A stretch of 64,000 nucleotides of DNA from Micromonospora sp. WMMD812 (GCF_027497215.1 NZ_CP114904.1:3184001-3248000); one strand, 5' to 3'. Shown: positions 7,768-16,923, counted from the stretch's first letter. The notes: generated by a model from the sequence alone, not told the origin. Numbers and translations are program-made.

Positions 7768-8810
7768 GCCGCCGCCAGGTCCGCAGCCGGTTCCGGCTGG
7801 GTGGCGAGCCGGGGTGGGGGTACCGCGTCGACCAGCCGGCGCACCACCGAGTCGGCGGTGACGCCGTCGGCGATCGCGTCGAAGGAGAGCACCAGCCGGT
7901 GTGCCAGGACGTCCGGGGCCAACTCCCGGATGTCCTCCGGCAGCGCGTACTCCCGGCCGCGCAGCAGGGCCTGGGCCCGGGCCGCGGCGACCAGGCCGAG
8001 GGTGGCCCGCGGGCTGGCCCCGTACGCCAGCAGCGGCTCGATGTCGGGCAGGCCGAACCGCCCCGGGTCCCGGGTGGCCAGGACGAGCCGAACCACGTAC
8101 TCGGCCAGCGCATGGTGGACGAAGACGCGTTCGGCCCGGCCCTGCAGGTGCCGCAGCCGGTCCGGGTCGAGCACCTGGTGGGGCGTGGGCCGGTCGGTGC
8201 TCATGCGGTAGAGGATCGCCAGCTCGTCCGCGTCGCTGGGGTAGTCGACGACGACCTTCATGAGGAACCGGTCCCGCTGCGCCTCCGGCAGCTGGTAGAC
8301 GCCCTCCGACTCGATCGGGTTCTGGGTGGCGAGCACCAGGAACGGTCTGGGCACCGGGAAGGTGCGCCCGCCGATGGAGACCTGCCGCTCGGCCATCGCC
8401 TCCAGCAGCGCGGACTGCACCTTGGCCGGGGCCCGGTTGATCTCGTCGGCGAGCACGAGGTTGGCCATCACCGGCCCCAGCTCGATGTCGAACGTCTCCT
8501 GCGACGCCCGGTAGATCCGGGTGCCGACGATGTCGGAGGGGACGAGGTCGGGGGTGAACTGGATCCGCGAGAAGGTGCCGCCCACCACGGTGGCGAGGGT
8601 CTGTGCGGCGAGGGTCTTCGCCACGCCGGGCACTCCTTCGAGGAGGCAGTGCCCGTCGGCGAGGAGGGCGGTGAGCAGGCGCTCGACGAGCCGATCCTGC
8701 CCGACGATCACGCGTCTGACCTCGAAGAGGGTCTGTTCCAGCTCGGCGGGTGTCGGTTCGGCTTCGACCGGGCTGGGCACGCTGGCCAGGGTGTCCGAGA
8801 TGTCCGTCAC
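7764..8810 (-). CDS. MoxR family AAA+ ATPase
   Basis: 348 residues. Walker A is LEGVPGVAKT (about residues 58-67), Walker B VLADEINRAPAKVQSALLEAM, sensor 1 VLATQNPIE, and the C-terminal helical domain has GASPRATLGLVAAARAQALLRGR with the sensor 2 arginine. MoxR ATPases remodel or help load metal cofactors into partner VWA proteins, and those partners are the next two genes. The start is GTG at 8810. It is the first gene of a MoxR-DUF58-VWA operon with ATGA overlaps at both junctions. Confidence 0.92.
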   Translation of the reverse strand: MTDISDTLASVPSPVEAEPTPAELEQTLFEVRRVIVGQDRLVERLLTALLADGHCLLEGVPGVAKTLAAQTLATVVGGTFSRIQFTPDLVPSDIVGTRIYRASQETFDIELGPVMANLVLADEINRAPAKVQSALLEAMAERQVSIGGRTFPVPRPFLVLATQNPIESEGVYQLPEAQRDRFLMKVVVDYPSDADELAILYRMSTDRPTPHQVLDPDRLRHLQGRAERVFVHHALAEYVVRLVLATRDPGRFGLPDIEPLLAYGASPRATLGLVAAARAQALLRGREYALPEDIRELAPDVLAHRLVLSFDAIADGVTADSVVRRLVDAVPPPRLATQPEPAADLAAA

Positions 8811-9052
8811 GGTGCTTGCTTCCCGGGCCGACGGTCGGCAAACGTCGGATTATCAGCGTCGGAGTGGCGGTTTCACTCCCGGATCGGGACAACCCGCCCG
8901 ACCGGGGGACGGACAGCCCGAGACGGTAGGAGAGACGCGGCCGGCGCAGACGGGGCGCCGGTGGGACGTCCGGGGCGGTTTCGAGGCCGGGTGGCGTCGG
9001 CCGGACATGAAGTCGGCCCCCGCGTCACGCGCGGGGGCCGACTCCGGTGCGG

Positions 9053-9556
9053 TCAGGAGGTGTGGACGACCAGGTGGAACGGCAGGTCGGCCGCGACGCC
9101 CGCGGAGTTGCGGGTCTGCACGAAGACCCCGTTGGGTGTGAGAAGCCGCGGCGCCACGGCGACCTCGCCGCCCGCCGGGATGCAGCACGAGTCCGGCCGG
9201 CCGATGGTGGCCACGTAGACGGCGCCCGTGACGACGTAGCCGTACTGGACCTCGTACTGGCCCACGCCGTACTTGATGACGGTGCCGGCGCCACGGGCCT
9301 TGGTGCCGTTGGCGTTGACGACCGTGATGCTGGTGCTGGCGGCGAGCGTGCTCACGCCGGACTTGAGCGCGGCACGCGAGAGGCGGGCCGACTCGGCCGA
9401 CACCGGCGGCTGGCCGCCGTTGGCACGCGCGGCCGGCTGGACGGCGTCGGGCGCCTTCGCCGCCGGCTGGGCGACGGCGATCCCGCCCCCGGCCAGGGTG
9501 AGCCCCAGGACGGCGAACGTGATCGCGGCCGCCTTGCGTCGGAAGGAAGTGGTCAT
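9053..9556 (-). CDS. Secreted protein of unknown function
   Basis: 167 residues from the ATG at 9556, which follows a strong AAGGGGGA ribosome site. The N-terminus is a classical Sec signal: TSFRRKAAAI, a hydrophobic core, then AVAQPAAK with probable cleavage after AVA or AQP-A. The mature part has a Pro/Ala-rich stretch and then a small beta-rich domain containing a CC pair (DSCCIPAGGE). No family is recognised. It is oriented away from the endonuclease-like gene at 9923, with 366 nt of relatively AT-rich DNA between them. Confidence 0.72.
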   Translation of the reverse strand: MTTSFRRKAAAITFAVLGLTLAGGGIAVAQPAAKAPDAVQPAARANGGQPPVSAESARLSRAALKSGVSTLAASTSITVVNANGTKARGAGTVIKYGVGQYEVQYGYVVTGAVYVATIGRPDSCCIPAGGEVAVAPRLLTPNGVFVQTRNSAGVAADLPFHLVVHTS

Positions 9557-9922
9557 GGTGGTCCCCCTTGTGTGACCGTGCGAATTCGGCCGACCCGCGG
9601 GGCGGGACGGATGACTGCCCATTTGTGAATATGCCGGGTGGCTCCACGGTGAATCGCCGGGGAAATTGCTTGACCGCACCGTCGATGTTGTTTCTCAGGA
9701 CGATCTGGACACCTGCTGAGCAGCGATTACTACTCAGAGTCGCGGAGCGCCGACCACGAGGAAGGTAGCACCGAAAAAAGCTGGGCGTCAATAGCGGATG
9801 GGTGCTGTTTGGACTGTCCGCAACCCGCCAGAAATTGTGAAAAGTGAAAGCTCGACCATTCATGAAAATGGCGGTGCCGGGCGGGGGCCCGGGGTGCCGG
9901 CGAACCGGGATAGGTTGCTCGC
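9557..9922. other. Intergenic region between divergent genes
   Basis: 366 nt, clearly richer in A+T than the surroundings, mainly 9640-9870. It must hold the promoter of the secreted-protein gene. A TAGGTT box at 9911-9916, 6 nt before the ATG at 9923, is a likely leaderless promoter for the endonuclease-like gene. A short inverted repeat CCATT-CATGAAAATGG lies at about 9857-9872. No convincing ORF or RNA gene was seen. Confidence 0.4.
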
Positions 9923-10918
9923 ATGATCGTCGACCTTCCGGAGCGGACGACCGGGAGCCGGGTACGGCGGACGGTGGACGCACTCTGCTGGCTGGCGGTG
10001 GCGCCAGGGGCCGTCTGGGCCGCGCTCCGGCTGGCCGGGGTGGACCGGGGACCGCTGGTGCAGGCGCTCGCCTTCACCCCGTACGTTGCGGCTTGGAGCG
10101 CGCTGCCGCTGGTGCTCGCCCTCGCCCTGCGGCGCCGGTGGCCGGCGGTGCTCGCGGCGGTCACGGCGGTCGCCCTGGTCGGCGTGGTGGCGCCGCGGGC
10201 CCTCGACTCCCCGCAGCCGCGGGTGACCGGCCCGACCGTACGGCTGCTCACCGCGAACCTGCTCGCCGGCGCCGCCGACCCGGCCGTGCTGGTCGACCTG
10301 GTCCGGCGGCACCACGTCGACGTGCTGGTCGTGCAGGAGTTCACCCCGGGCGCGCTGGCCGACCTCGACCGGCTCGGGCTCGACCAGCTGCTGCCCCACC
10401 GGCAGCTCAACCCACTGGTCGGCACCCCCGGATCCGGCCTCTACGCGCGCTTCCCGGTCAGCGAGCCGGGCGTCCGGCAGCACCGCGGCGCGTGGGGCTT
10501 CACCCAGGCGTACGCCACGGTCGCCGTCCCCGGCGCGCCCCCGGTCCGCGTCGAGTCGGCGCACCCGGCCGCGCCGTACGCGGTGGACCAGGTCGACTTC
10601 TGGCGCGCCGACCTGGCGGCGCAGCCGCCGGCCACCCCGGACGGGCCGCTGCGGATCCTGGCCGGCGACTTCAACGCCACCCTGGACCACTCACCGCTGC
10701 GGGCCCTGCTGCGCACCGGCTACGTCGACGCGGCCGACGCCACCGGGCAGGGGCTGGTCGGCACCTGGGGCCCGTACGACGGCGATCCGATCCCTCCGGT
10801 CACGATCGACCACGTCCTGGTCGACCGCCGGATCGCCGCCCAGGAGGTCGAGGTCCTGCACCTGCCCGGCACCGACCACCGTCCCGTCCTGGCCACCCTC
10901 CGCCTTCCCGCCCCCTGA
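9923..10918 (+). CDS. Membrane-anchored endonuclease/exonuclease/phosphatase family protein
   Basis: 331 residues. Three membrane helices occupy about residues 18-92, followed by the EEP catalytic domain. The motifs are in order: LLTANLLAG, the metal ligand Glu in VVQEFTPG, a His in the SAHPAAPY position, the catalytic LAGDFNAT, TIDHVLVDRR, and the terminal TDHRPVLATL. The domain would sit outside the membrane. Similar actinobacterial proteins are annotated as endonucleases, but phosphodiester lipids or nucleotides are also possible substrates. No Shine-Dalgarno is seen; TAGGTT 6 nt upstream suggests a leaderless transcript. It converges with cimA, whose stop is 22 nt away. Confidence 0.88.
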   Translation: MIVDLPERTTGSRVRRTVDALCWLAVAPGAVWAALRLAGVDRGPLVQALAFTPYVAAWSALPLVLALALRRRWPAVLAAVTAVALVGVVAPRALDSPQPRVTGPTVRLLTANLLAGAADPAVLVDLVRRHHVDVLVVQEFTPGALADLDRLGLDQLLPHRQLNPLVGTPGSGLYARFPVSEPGVRQHRGAWGFTQAYATVAVPGAPPVRVESAHPAAPYAVDQVDFWRADLAAQPPATPDGPLRILAGDFNATLDHSPLRALLRTGYVDAADATGQGLVGTWGPYDGDPIPPVTIDHVLVDRRIAAQEVEVLHLPGTDHRPVLATLRLPAP

Positions 10919-10940
10919 CCCTTCCGCCCTCGCGAGCGGG

Positions 10941-12524
10941 TCAGACCTTGGCGCGGGCCAGGCCGTAGGTGAGGGCGTCGACGAGGGCGTGCCAGCTCGC
11001 CTCGACCACGTTGTGGTGCACGCCCACGGTGGTCCAGTCCCGGCCGGCGCCGTCGGCCGTCTCGACCAGCACGCGGGTGACCGCGCCGGTGCCGTGGCTG
11101 CCCTCCAGGATGCGCACCTTGTAGTCGGCCAGCTCGAAGTCGCGCAGCTCGGGGTAGTGCCGGGCCAGCCCGACCCGCAGCGCCTCGTCCAGGGCGTTGA
11201 TCGGGCCGTTCCCCTCGGCGGTGGCGATCACCCGCTCGCCGCGTACCCGGATCTTGACGGTCGCCTCGGAGACGACCGCGCCGTCCTCCCGGTGTTCGAC
11301 CAGCACGCGGTACGACTCGAGCGCGAACGGCCGCGCCGGGGCGCCCTCCGGCAGCTCGGAGCGGACCAGCAGCTCGAACGAGGCGTCCGCGGCCTCGAAC
11401 GACCAGCCGCCGGCCTCCAGCTCCTTCACCCGCCGGGTCACCCGGGACAGGGTGTCCGGATGGCCGGCCAGGTCCAGCCCGAGCTCGCGGCTCTTGAGCT
11501 CGACGCTGGCCCGGCCGGCCATCTCGGTCACCAGGATCCGCATGTCGTTGCCCACCACCGACGGTTCCACGTGGTTGTAGAGCAACGGGTCGACCTTGAT
11601 CGCGCTCGCGTGCAGCCCTGCCTTGTGGGCGAAGGCGGCTGCCCCGACGTACGCCTGGTGGGTGTCGGGGGCGATGTTGGCGATCTCGGCGATGGCGTGC
11701 GAGACCCGCACCATCTGTTCCAGGCAGCCCGCCGGTAGGACGGGCAGCCCGAGCTTGAGTTGGAGGTTGGCGACGACCGCGAAGAGGTCCGCGTTTCCCG
11801 GGCGCTCGCCGTAGCCGTTGGCGGTGCCCTGGACGTGGCGGACCCCCGCCTCGACCGCGGCGATGGTGTTGGCCACCGCGCAGGCCGTGTCGTTCTGGCA
11901 GTGGATCCCGAACCGCTCGGGGGCGACGCCGAGCCGCTCGGTCAGGTCGGCGATGGCCGCGGTGACCTGGGACGGGAGCATGCCGCCGTTGGTGTCGCAG
12001 AGCACCATGACCTCCGCGCCGGCGGCGAGTGCGGTCTCCACGACCGCCGCCCCGTACGCCGGGTCGTGCCGGTAGCCGTCGAAGAAGTGCTCGCCGTCGA
12101 CGAAGACCCGGCGTCCCTCGGCGACCAGGTGCGCCACCGTGTCGTGGATCATCGCGAGGTTCTCCCCCGCGGTCGTGCGCAGCGCCCGCTCGACGTGCCG
12201 CAGGTCGGCCTTCGCCACCAGCGCCACCGCCGGGGTCTCCGCGTCGAGCAGGGCGCGCACCTGGGGGTCCTCGGCGACGGCGACGCCGGCCCGGCGGGTG
12301 GCCCCGAACGCGACGAGCACCGCGTGCCGCAGGTCGAGTTCCGCGCGCGCCCGCTGGAAGAACTCGGTGTCCTTGGGTACCGCCCCCGGCCAGCCGCCCT
12401 CGATGAAACCCACTCCGAACTCGTCGAGCAGCCGGGCCACGGCCAGCTTGTCGACCACCGAGTAGCTGAGCCCCTCGCGCTGCGCGCCGTCGCGCAACGT
12501 CGTGTCGTAGACCTGGAACCTCAT
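10941..12524 (-). CDS. cimA: (R)-citramalate synthase
   Basis: 527 residues. CimA condenses pyruvate with acetyl-CoA to (R)-citramalate, which the leucine-type isomerase and LeuB convert to 2-oxobutyrate for isoleucine. The N-terminal HMGL-like TIM barrel starts VYDTTLRDGAQREGLSYS and has LCDTNGGMLP and the HCQNDTACAVANT metal-site region. The C-terminal LeuA-dimer allosteric domain contains ALDEALRVGLARHYPEL and VGVHHNVVEASW. The TIM-barrel start and SY at the active site fit the CimA/AksA branch rather than 2-isopropylmalate synthase, and the length fits too. The start at 12524 is the first Met consistent with the family; an in-frame extension to 12596 would run into the leader terminator. 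An attenuator lies upstream. Confidence 0.9.
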   Translation of the reverse strand: MRFQVYDTTLRDGAQREGLSYSVVDKLAVARLLDEFGVGFIEGGWPGAVPKDTEFFQRARAELDLRHAVLVAFGATRRAGVAVAEDPQVRALLDAETPAVALVAKADLRHVERALRTTAGENLAMIHDTVAHLVAEGRRVFVDGEHFFDGYRHDPAYGAAVVETALAAGAEVMVLCDTNGGMLPSQVTAAIADLTERLGVAPERFGIHCQNDTACAVANTIAAVEAGVRHVQGTANGYGERPGNADLFAVVANLQLKLGLPVLPAGCLEQMVRVSHAIAEIANIAPDTHQAYVGAAAFAHKAGLHASAIKVDPLLYNHVEPSVVGNDMRILVTEMAGRASVELKSRELGLDLAGHPDTLSRVTRRVKELEAGGWSFEAADASFELLVRSELPEGAPARPFALESYRVLVEHREDGAVVSEATVKIRVRGERVIATAEGNGPINALDEALRVGLARHYPELRDFELADYKVRILEGSHGTGAVTRVLVETADGAGRDWTTVGVHHNVVEASWHALVDALTYGLARAKV

Positions 12525-12593
12525 GGTGTGCCTCTCTCTGCACGAACTGCGGGACGCGGGCGGGCAGCGGCCGGACCAGACCACCGGGAGCAA

Positions 12594-12624
12594 CAAAAAG
12601 ACCCCCCGCGAATGCGGGAGGTCT
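12594..12624 (-). terminator. Attenuator terminator upstream of cimA
   Basis: Read on the minus strand, AGACCTCCCGC and GCGGGGGGTCT form an 11-bp stem with an ATTC-type loop, followed directly by TTTTTGTT. It is a textbook intrinsic terminator, yet it lies about 70 nt before the cimA start and after a leader ORF. It would stop transcription before cimA unless antitermination occurs. Confidence 0.85.
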
Positions 12625-12654
12625 GCGCGCTCGGCGGAGAGGAAGCCGGCGCGC
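12625..12654 (-). promoter_or_regulatory. Leader hairpin touching the leader stop codon (cimA attenuator)
   Basis: A stem of 10 bp (GCGCGC plus CGGC, one bulged base) starts at the leader stop codon and ends one base before the terminator arm. A ribosome at the stop codon would cover its 5' arm, so leader translation can change the fold. The antiterminator pairing could not be identified by eye. Confidence 0.55.
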
Positions 12655-12695
12655 TAGTTGCGAATAAGCAGGGCGGTGCTGGTCACGATCACCAC
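12654..12695 (-). CDS. Leader peptide of the cimA attenuator (MVIVTSTALLIRN)
   Basis: A 13-residue ORF from GTG at 12695 to TAG at 12654-12656. Of 13 residues, 6 or 7 are branched-chain (V, I, V, L, L, I, plus the GTG start). It also has Thr. It is directly followed by a hairpin and then by a U-tailed terminator, before the gene for the committed step of isoleucine synthesis. This is the architecture of ribosome-mediated attenuation; scarcity of charged Ile/Leu/Val tRNA would stall the ribosome and alter folding. No good Shine-Dalgarno or clear promoter was found upstream. Confidence 0.65.
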   Translation of the reverse strand: MVIVTSTALLIRN

Positions 12696-12883
12696 TCTGC
12701 CACTCGATCGCGGTTTTGGGAGAAACAATCCAGATGTCGGGACGGCGGGCGGAGTTCCGCGACCGATTTCAGCTGCGGGCCGGCTCTTCTGGGTACGGCG
12801 GGTGTAGCGATCTCGACAGGGGGTAGGACATGGGGCTGACAGGGCACCAACCCCCGATCAGTCGAAAAGAGGAGTGAAACGCC

Positions 12884-13342
12884 ATGGAGCGGCTCGACCC
12901 TCGAACGACCCACGGGACGCCAGATCCGCTCGTCCACGGTGGCCATGGCGCCTTCCCGGGTGACACGCCCGGCGGCACCTTCGATCCGTGGCGCTACCGC
13001 GACGACTCCGGCGTGACCGGCGTCGACCTGGTGGGCTACAAGGTGGAGGCGAGCGACGGCAGCATCGGCAAGGTGGACCGGGCCAGCCACGAGGTCAACT
13101 CCAGTTACCTCGTGGTCGACATCGGTCCGTGGATCTTCGGCAAGAAGGTCATGATCCCTGCCGGCACCGTCAACCACGTCGACCACGAGGAGCGGAAGGT
13201 CTACGTCGACCGGAACAAGGACCAGATCAAGGCCGCGCCCGAGTTCGACGAGACCGCCGACACCGACCCGGCCTACCGGGACAAGCTCGGTGGCTACTAC
13301 GGCGACACGTACTCGGCCATCCCGCCGGGTACCGCCAGGTGA
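12884..13342 (+). CDS. PRC-barrel domain-containing protein
   Basis: 152 residues with a good AGAGGAG ribosome site. After about 45 polar, Gly/Pro/His-rich residues comes a PRC barrel: LVGYKVEASDGSIGKVDRAS, then YLVVDIGPWIFGKKVMIPAG and EERKVYVDRNKDQIKAAPEF. PRC barrels bind partner proteins or RNA; single-domain forms in actinobacteria are often stress-associated. The C-terminal 30 residues are Tyr/Asp rich. It is transcribed divergently from the cimA leader and the next gene starts 60 nt downstream. Confidence 0.85.
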   Translation: MERLDPRTTHGTPDPLVHGGHGAFPGDTPGGTFDPWRYRDDSGVTGVDLVGYKVEASDGSIGKVDRASHEVNSSYLVVDIGPWIFGKKVMIPAGTVNHVDHEERKVYVDRNKDQIKAAPEFDETADTDPAYRDKLGGYYGDTYSAIPPGTAR

Positions 13343-13389
13343 CGGTTGATCCTGTTGGCCGGCCGGTGGGGTTCAGCCCCACCGGCCGG

Positions 13390-13403
13390 TACCGTGTCAG
13401 GGG
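13390..13403 (+). promoter_or_regulatory. Putative leaderless -10 box (TACCGT)
   Basis: TACCGT at 13390-13395 sits exactly 7 nt before the GTG at 13403. This spacing decides the start of the phosphatase gene in favour of 13403 over the in-frame TTG at 13346. Confidence 0.4.
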
Positions 13404-14143
13404 TGGACGCCACCGAGGTCACCCGGCACATCCCCTTCTCCGCGACGTTCAACTTCCGCGATGTCGGCGGTTACGCCGGCCACGACGGCCGCACCGTGCG
13501 CCAGGGCCGGCTCTACCGCTCCGACTCCCTGCACCGGCTGGACGAGACCGACCGCGCGGCCTTCACCGCCCTCGGCGTCCGCACGGTGATCGACCTGCGC
13601 CGTCCGTACGAGGTGGAGCGTGACGGCCGCGTTCCCGACTGGGACGGTCTGACCTGGCGGCACATCCACCCCGAGCACGCCGAGTGGGGCGAGCGGCCGT
13701 ACGAGTCCGGCAGCAGCCTGGCCCGCTACCTCGCCGACCGCTACGCCGACCTCGCGCAGACCGGCACGGCCGGGGTCGCCGAGGCGATCGGACTGATCGC
13801 CGACACCACCAACGCACCCGTCGTCGTGCACTGCGTGGCCGGCAAGGACCGCACCGGCATCGTCTGCGCGCTCACCCTCGCAGTGCTGGGCGTGGCCGAC
13901 GACGAGATCGCCGAGGACTACGCGCTGAGCAGTGTGGCGTCGCAGCGGTTCACCGCCTGGCTCGCCGCCACCAGACCGGAGGGCACCGAACCGCCGGCGC
14001 CGTTCCTCGCCTCGCCGCCCGACGCGATGCGGCTCTTCCTCGACGAGTTGCGCGTCGGGCACGGGTCGGTCGAGGGCTACCTGCGCCACGCCGGCGTCAC
14101 CGACGCCCAGCTCACCGCCCTCCGCGACCACCTGCTGGCGTAG
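13403..14143 (+). CDS. Tyrosine-protein phosphatase (dual-specificity/lipid phosphatase type)
   Basis: 246 residues. The P-loop is VHCVAGKDRTG, matching the HCxxGKDRTG signature of the Y_phosphatase3 family; Cys is the nucleophile and Arg binds phosphate. The N-terminal FNFRDVGGY and LYRSDSLHRLDETDRAAF are also typical. Members such as mycobacterial PtpB act on phosphotyrosine and phosphoinositides; the substrate here is unknown. It has no signal peptide. The start at 13403 is preceded by a TACCGT box at leaderless spacing. Confidence 0.88.
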   Translation: MDATEVTRHIPFSATFNFRDVGGYAGHDGRTVRQGRLYRSDSLHRLDETDRAAFTALGVRTVIDLRRPYEVERDGRVPDWDGLTWRHIHPEHAEWGERPYESGSSLARYLADRYADLAQTGTAGVAEAIGLIADTTNAPVVVHCVAGKDRTGIVCALTLAVLGVADDEIAEDYALSSVASQRFTAWLAATRPEGTEPPAPFLASPPDAMRLFLDELRVGHGSVEGYLRHAGVTDAQLTALRDHLLA

Positions 14144-14296
14144 CCCGGTCGGCACCGACCCGGCACGGCCGCCGGCCGAGATCGACCCGATGCGGGTCGC
14201 CGGGCGGTCGGGCCGTCGTGCGACACCGACCGCCGGCTGACTCACCGCCGGCGGGGCCCCGCCGCGACGCCGGACGTCGCCGAGGGGCCGCGCGCG

Positions 14297-15394
14297 TCAG
14301 AGGACCCGCTGCACCCAGCCGTGCGGGTCGGGGGCGTCGCCGCGCTGGAGGTCGACCAGCTGCTGGCGCAGCGCCATGGTGACCTGCCCCGGCTCGCCGC
14401 CGCCGATGAGGAACTCCCCGTCGGGGAAGCGGACCTCGCCGATCGGGGTGACGACCGCGGCGGTGCCGCAGGCGAAGACCTCGCGCAGCCGCCCGCTGGC
14501 CGCGTCCGCCTGCCAGTCGGCGAAGGTGATCGGCCGCTCCTCGATCCGGTGCCCCGCCCCGGCGGCCATGGCGAGCACCGACTCCCGCGTGATGCCGGGC
14601 AGGATCGTGCCGGTCAGCGGCGGCGTCACCACGGTGCCGTCGTCGTAGACGAAGAAGACGTTCATGCCGCCCAGCTCGTCGACGAACCGGCGCTCCACCG
14701 CGTCCAGGAAGACCACCTGGTCGCAGCCGTGCTCGATCGCCTCAGCCTGGGCGACCAGCGAGGCCGCGTAGTTGCCGCCGCACTTCGCCGCGCCCGTGCC
14801 ACCGGGGGCGGCCCGCGTGTAGTCCGGCGAGACCCACACCTTCACCGGCTTGACCCCGCCGGCGAAGTACGCCCCGACCGGCGAGGCGATCGCCACGTAG
14901 AGATACTCGTTGGCCGGCCGGACCCCGAGGAAGATCTCGCTGGCGAACATGAACGGACGCAGGTAGAGGCTGCCGTCGGCGCCGGTCGGGATCCACTCCC
15001 GGTCGATCTCGATGAGCCGGTGCAGCGAGTCGACGAACGCCCCCTCCGGCAGCGCCGGCATCGCCATCCGCCGCGCCGACGCGGCGAACCGGGCGGCGTT
15101 GGCCTCGGGGCGGAACATCGTCACGCCGCCGTCGGAGGTGCGGTACGCCTTCAACCCCTCGAAGATCTCCTGCGCGTAGTGCAGCACGGCGGCGGCCGGG
15201 TCCATCGGGATCGGCGCACGCGCTTCGACGCGGGCGTCGTACCAGCCCTTGCCGTCCGCGTACCGGATGGTCACCATGTGGTCGGTGAAGACCCGCCCGA
15301 ATCCGGGGTTGGCCAGCAGGGCGGCCCGGTCCTCGGCGGATACCGGCGCGGGATTCGGACGGATCTCGAAGTCGAGCTTGTCACCACCGCTCAT
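14297..15394 (-). CDS. ilvE: Branched-chain amino acid aminotransferase
   Basis: 365 residues, a class IV PLP aminotransferase that performs the last, reversible step of Ile, Leu and Val synthesis with glutamate. Visible signatures are LHYAQEIFEGLKAYR, YLRPFMFASE, the ASPVGAYFAGGVKP segment, the PLP lysine in GTGAAKCGGNYAAS, FLDAVERRFVDELGGMNVFF and GTILPGITRESVL. The ATG at 15394 has a GGGAGG ribosome site; an upstream in-frame Met at 15436 is less likely. It lies 278 nt downstream of leuB in the same direction. Confidence 0.95.
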   Translation of the reverse strand: MSGGDKLDFEIRPNPAPVSAEDRAALLANPGFGRVFTDHMVTIRYADGKGWYDARVEARAPIPMDPAAAVLHYAQEIFEGLKAYRTSDGGVTMFRPEANAARFAASARRMAMPALPEGAFVDSLHRLIEIDREWIPTGADGSLYLRPFMFASEIFLGVRPANEYLYVAIASPVGAYFAGGVKPVKVWVSPDYTRAAPGGTGAAKCGGNYAASLVAQAEAIEHGCDQVVFLDAVERRFVDELGGMNVFFVYDDGTVVTPPLTGTILPGITRESVLAMAAGAGHRIEERPITFADWQADAASGRLREVFACGTAAVVTPIGEVRFPDGEFLIGGGEPGQVTMALRQQLVDLQRGDAPDPHGWVQRVL

Positions 15395-15672
15395 CGCGCT
15401 GACCTCCCTGCGGGACAACGGCATGCGGGACCGCACACCGGCTTCACTGGTGCTCAGAAACTTACCCCGAACGTTCGTTCAGCGGGTAGCGCCGCCCGGG
15501 CCGTCGAGGGCTCCGATCGGGCGGTGCCGGAGATGGCCCGCGCCGGCCCCGCCCCGTCGCCGGACCGTGCCGGCCGGCACGACGGCCGCACCGTGGGAAT
15601 CGCGCCGCTGGCGCGGAGCGGACGTCCGTCCGCATCCGCCGGACCGCACGGAACGCCCGGGCAGCGTCGCCG

Positions 15673-16704
15673 TCAGCCGGCCGCGTAGCCGGCGATGCGG
15701 TCGCCCACCTCGGCGGTGCGTACGGGTACGCCCGGCACCCGCTTGGCCAGCTCGGTGCCGACCGCCGCGGTGACCCGGGCCGCCGCCTCGCCGTGCCCGA
15801 GCTGGTCGAGCAGGAGCGCGGCGGAGAGCACGGCGGCGACCGGGTCGGCCACCCCCTGCCCGGCGATGTCCGGCGCGGAGCCGTGCACCGGCTCGAACAT
15901 CGAGGGGTAGGTGCCCTCCGGGTTGATGCTGCCACTGGCCGCCAGCCCGATGCCGCCGGTGACCGCGGCGGCGATGTCGGTGAGGATGTCACCGAAGAGA
16001 TTGTCGGTGACCACCACGTCGTAGCGCTGGGGCTGGGTGACCAGGAACATCGCCGCGGCGTCGACGTGCTGGTACTCCGTGGTCACGTCGGGGTGCTCGG
16101 CGGCGACCGCCTCGAAGGTGCGCGACCAGAGCGACCCGGCGTGGGTGAGCACGTTGGTCTTGTGCACGAGGGTCACCTTGCGCCGCTCCCGGCGACGCGC
16201 GCGGGCGAACGCGTCCCGGATGACCCGCTCCACCCCGTGGCGGGTGTTGAGGCTCTCCTCCGTGGCGATCTCGGCGGGCGTGTCCCGGTGCAGCGAGCCG
16301 CCGGCCCCCGCGTAGAGCCCCTCGGTGCCCTCCCGCACGACCACCAGGTCGACCTCGCCCGGCTTCACGCTGCCGAGCGGGCCGGTCGTGCCGGGCCAGA
16401 GCCGCGACGGGCGGAGGTTCACGTACTGGTCGAAGGCGAAGCGGAGCTTGAGCAGCAGGCCGCGCTCCAGCACGCCGGGCGGGACGGTCGGGTCGCCGAC
16501 CGCGCCGAGCAGGATCGCGTCGTGCCCGGCCAGCTCGCTCAGCACGGAGTCCGGCAGCACCTCGCCGGTCCGGTGCCAGCGCGCGGCGCCGAGGTCGTAG
16601 TCGGTGGCCTGCACGCCGGGAAGCACCGCGTCGAGGACCTTGCGGGCCTGCGCGACCACCTCGGGACCGATCCCGTCCCCGGCCACCACCGCGATCCGTG
16701 CCAC
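15673..16704 (-). CDS. leuB: 3-isopropylmalate dehydrogenase
   Basis: 343 residues. LeuB oxidatively decarboxylates 3-isopropylmalate in leucine synthesis and 3-methylmalate in the citramalate route to isoleucine, so it is also the partner of cimA nearby. The [10 protein letters not shown]-terminus, [46 protein letters not shown] and [14 protein letters not shown] are all present, including the Lys and Asp residues of the active site and metal. It belongs to the shorter actinobacterial type. AGAGGAG precedes the GTG start. No leuC or leuD is in the window. Confidence 0.95.
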   Translation of the reverse strand: MARIAVVAGDGIGPEVVAQARKVLDAVLPGVQATDYDLGAARWHRTGEVLPDSVLSELAGHDAILLGAVGDPTVPPGVLERGLLLKLRFAFDQYVNLRPSRLWPGTTGPLGSVKPGEVDLVVVREGTEGLYAGAGGSLHRDTPAEIATEESLNTRHGVERVIRDAFARARRRERRKVTLVHKTNVLTHAGSLWSRTFEAVAAEHPDVTTEYQHVDAAAMFLVTQPQRYDVVVTDNLFGDILTDIAAAVTGGIGLAASGSINPEGTYPSMFEPVHGSAPDIAGQGVADPVAAVLSAALLLDQLGHGEAAARVTAAVGTELAKRVPGVPVRTAEVGDRIAGYAAG

Positions 16705-16775
16705 GCCCGTACTCCTCTGCTCGCCGTCCGCACCACGGTACGCCGCCGTCCCGTCCCCCGGTACGCTACGTCCAG

Positions 16776-16781
16776 ATTATG
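16776..16781 (-). promoter_or_regulatory. Putative -10 box of leuB (CATAAT)
   Basis: CATAAT on the minus strand, about 72 nt before the leuB start, is one of the few near-consensus -10 hexamers in the window. No good -35 is seen at 16-18 nt. The transcript would have a leader of about 65 nt. Confidence 0.4.
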
Positions 16782-16923
16782 AGATGCGGCGATGCACAGG
16801 ACCCTCCCAGGTGAGATTCATGGAGCAGTCATCTTCGCTGCCTAGCCTGGGGGCGAGCGGGTCACGGGGCCCGCGCCGGCGGCTGCGACGGGGCGGCTGC
16901 CCGTCGCGAGGGGGCGATCGCAA

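Noticed and set aside
12625..12695. Riboswitch or T-box upstream of cimA
   Set aside because: No T-box sequence or known aptamer was recognised; a translatable leader with branched-chain codons explains the terminator better.
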